This document shows positions 4,758 to 5,715 of a stretch of DNA of 5,715 nucleotides, piece after piece; position 1 is the first letter of the stretch, and each line of letters starts with the position of its first letter. Source of the stretch: Clostridiales bacterium (GTDB taxonomy: Bacteria > Bacillota > Clostridia > Lachnospirales > Lachnospiraceae). The notes under the pieces are model-generated. The model had not been told where the DNA came from. It searched no databases and saw nothing but the letters and a program-made list of their open reading frames with translations. The translations under genes and the position numbers were made by a program. Where the stretch lies: assembly GCA_021199135.1 (NCBI GenBank), contig JAJQIQ010000014.1, positions 4,995-10,709 on the forward strand. Reading direction: 5' to 3'.

Positions 4758-5715
4758 ATGAAAATACTTGGCACTGGAAGCGTGCTTCCAAAGAAGATAG
4801 TGACCAACGACGACGTGGCGCAGGTCGTGGACACTTCGGACGAGTGGATCAGGTCGCGCACGGGCATCGTGAAGCGGCACATCGCGGTGGACGAGACGAC
4901 GACCTCGATGAGCCTTGAGGCGTCAAAGATTGCGCTCGAGGCGGCGAATGTCCGCGGCGAGGACCTCGACCTCATCATCGGCGCGACGGTCTCCCCGGAC
5001 TTCGTGTTCCCGACGCTCGGCTGCGAGCTCCAGGCAGAGCTCGGAGCTGTCGGAGCGACGGCGTTCGACGTGGGCGCGGGCTGCTCGGGATTCATGTACG
5101 CGATGGCGACGGCGGACGCGTATTTTAGGACCGGGCGCTACAAGATGGCCCTGATAGTCGGAGCGGAGGTCCTCTCAAAGATAATGGACTGGACGGACAG
5201 GACGACCTGCGTGCTCTTCGGCGACGGCGCGGGTGCGGCGGTCGTGTCCGCGGACGGCGACCAGCTCCTTGCGATGGCGCAGGGATCGGACGGCACGGGC
5301 GGCCCGGCGCTGTGCCTTAAAAACCGCGAGGTCAGCAACATGTGCCATCCCCTCGGGGACCAGACCTACACATACACGCACATGGACGGCTCGGCGGTCT
5401 ACAAGTTCGCGGTGCGCACGGTCCCGGGCGCGGTGAAGAAGGTGCTCGGCGAGGCGGACGTCGCGATCGACGACGTGAAGCTCTTCATCCTCCACCAGGC
5501 GAACCGCCGCATCATCGAGTCGGTCGCAAAGCACCTCGGCCAGCCCATCGAGAAGTTCCCGATGAGCATGCAGGAGTGCGGCAACACCTCGGCGGCGAGC
5601 ATCCCGGTGCTCCTCGACGAGCTCGTGCGCGACGGGTCGATCCAGAAGGGCGACAAGATCGTGCTGGCGGGCTTCGGCGCGGGCCTGACCTGGGCGGCGT
5701 GCGTGATCGAATGGT
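4758..5715 (+). CDS. fabH: 3-oxoacyl-[acyl-carrier-protein] synthase III (3' end cut by window edge)
   Basis: The frame is open from ATG 4758 to the window end, giving 319 residues and one extra base. FabH starts fatty-acid chains by condensing an acyl-CoA, usually acetyl- or a branched primer, with malonyl-ACP. The N-terminus MKILGTGSVLPKKIVTNDD and DTSDEWIRSRTGI (25-37) are family hallmarks. The catalytic triad is complete: Cys109 in GAGCSGF, His246 in HQANRR and Asn276 in GNTSAAS, close to Cys112, His244 and Asn274 of E. coli. The segments LFGDGAGA (153-160) and AGFGAGLTWAACVIEW (304-319) also fit. FabH proteins are usually about 315-330 residues and often end just after this last motif, so probably only the stop codon or a few codons are missing. 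Primer preference (straight or branched) cannot be read reliably from sequence. Its place after accDA differs from the common clostridial order, with fabH near the start of the cluster. Confidence 0.95.
   Translation, partial: MKILGTGSVLPKKIVTNDDVAQVVDTSDEWIRSRTGIVKRHIAVDETTTSMSLEASKIALEAANVRGEDLDLIIGATVSPDFVFPTLGCELQAELGAVGATAFDVGAGCSGFMYAMATADAYFRTGRYKMALIVGAEVLSKIMDWTDRTTCVLFGDGAGAAVVSADGDQLLAMAQGSDGTGGPALCLKNREVSNMCHPLGDQTYTYTHMDGSAVYKFAVRTVPGAVKKVLGEADVAIDDVKLFILHQANRRIIESVAKHLGQPIEKFPMSMQECGNTSAASIPVLLDELVRDGSIQKGDKIVLAGFGAGLTWAACVIEW

Noticed and set aside
1..5715. CRISPR array, phage or transposase genes, or a defence system
   Set aside because: No regularly spaced direct repeats and no integrase or transposase motifs; every coding region is explained by fatty-acid synthesis.

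Overview
The window is a single co-directional (+ strand) block of type II fatty-acid synthesis (FAS II) genes. It starts with the 3' end of fabD (malonyl-CoA:ACP transacylase), followed by fabG (3-oxoacyl-ACP reductase), fabF (3-oxoacyl-ACP synthase II) and fabZ (3-hydroxyacyl-ACP dehydratase). A non-coding gap of 223 bases comes next, then a fused accD-accA gene (both carboxyltransferase subunits of acetyl-CoA carboxylase in one protein) and an almost complete fabH (3-oxoacyl-ACP synthase III) that runs off the right edge. All catalytic residues that fall inside the window are present, so these look like functional housekeeping genes.

The organism is most likely a GC-rich member of the Bacillota, class Clostridia, possibly Lachnospiraceae-like. 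This is inferred from the fabD-fabG-fabF-fabZ-acc order typical of Gram-positive FAS II loci, the strong AGGAGG-type ribosome binding sites, and the protein sequences (for example the QVSSSVRW motif in FabD). Codons are mostly G/C-ending, while gaps between genes are much AT-richer. The taxonomic call is an inference from sequence style, not from a search.

Layout: fabD and fabG overlap by 14 bases. fabG and fabF are separated by a 42-base AT-rich spacer. fabF and fabZ are 14 bases apart, with the Shine-Dalgarno sequence overlapping the fabF stop codon. Bases 2743-2965 hold a strongly self-complementary, AT-richer element (2769-2940, about 49% GC by count) bounded by a perfect 9-bp inverted repeat and containing three hairpins. 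It may be a small MITE-like repeat, a structured leader RNA for accDA, or a terminator/promoter junction. accDA and fabH are 25 bases apart, with a good Shine-Dalgarno in between.

Working together: AccDA transfers carboxyl groups from carboxybiotin to acetyl-CoA to make malonyl-CoA. FabD moves malonyl to ACP. FabH starts chains with acetyl-CoA and malonyl-ACP. FabF, FabG and FabZ carry out condensation, reduction and dehydration in elongation. Missing from the window are ACP, the enoyl-ACP reductase, biotin carboxyl carrier protein (accB) and biotin carboxylase (accC). The last two are notable, because accB commonly sits between fabF and fabZ and accC between fabZ and accD in related loci. 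I see no previously undescribed multi-gene system here. The intergenic element upstream of accDA is the most unusual part.
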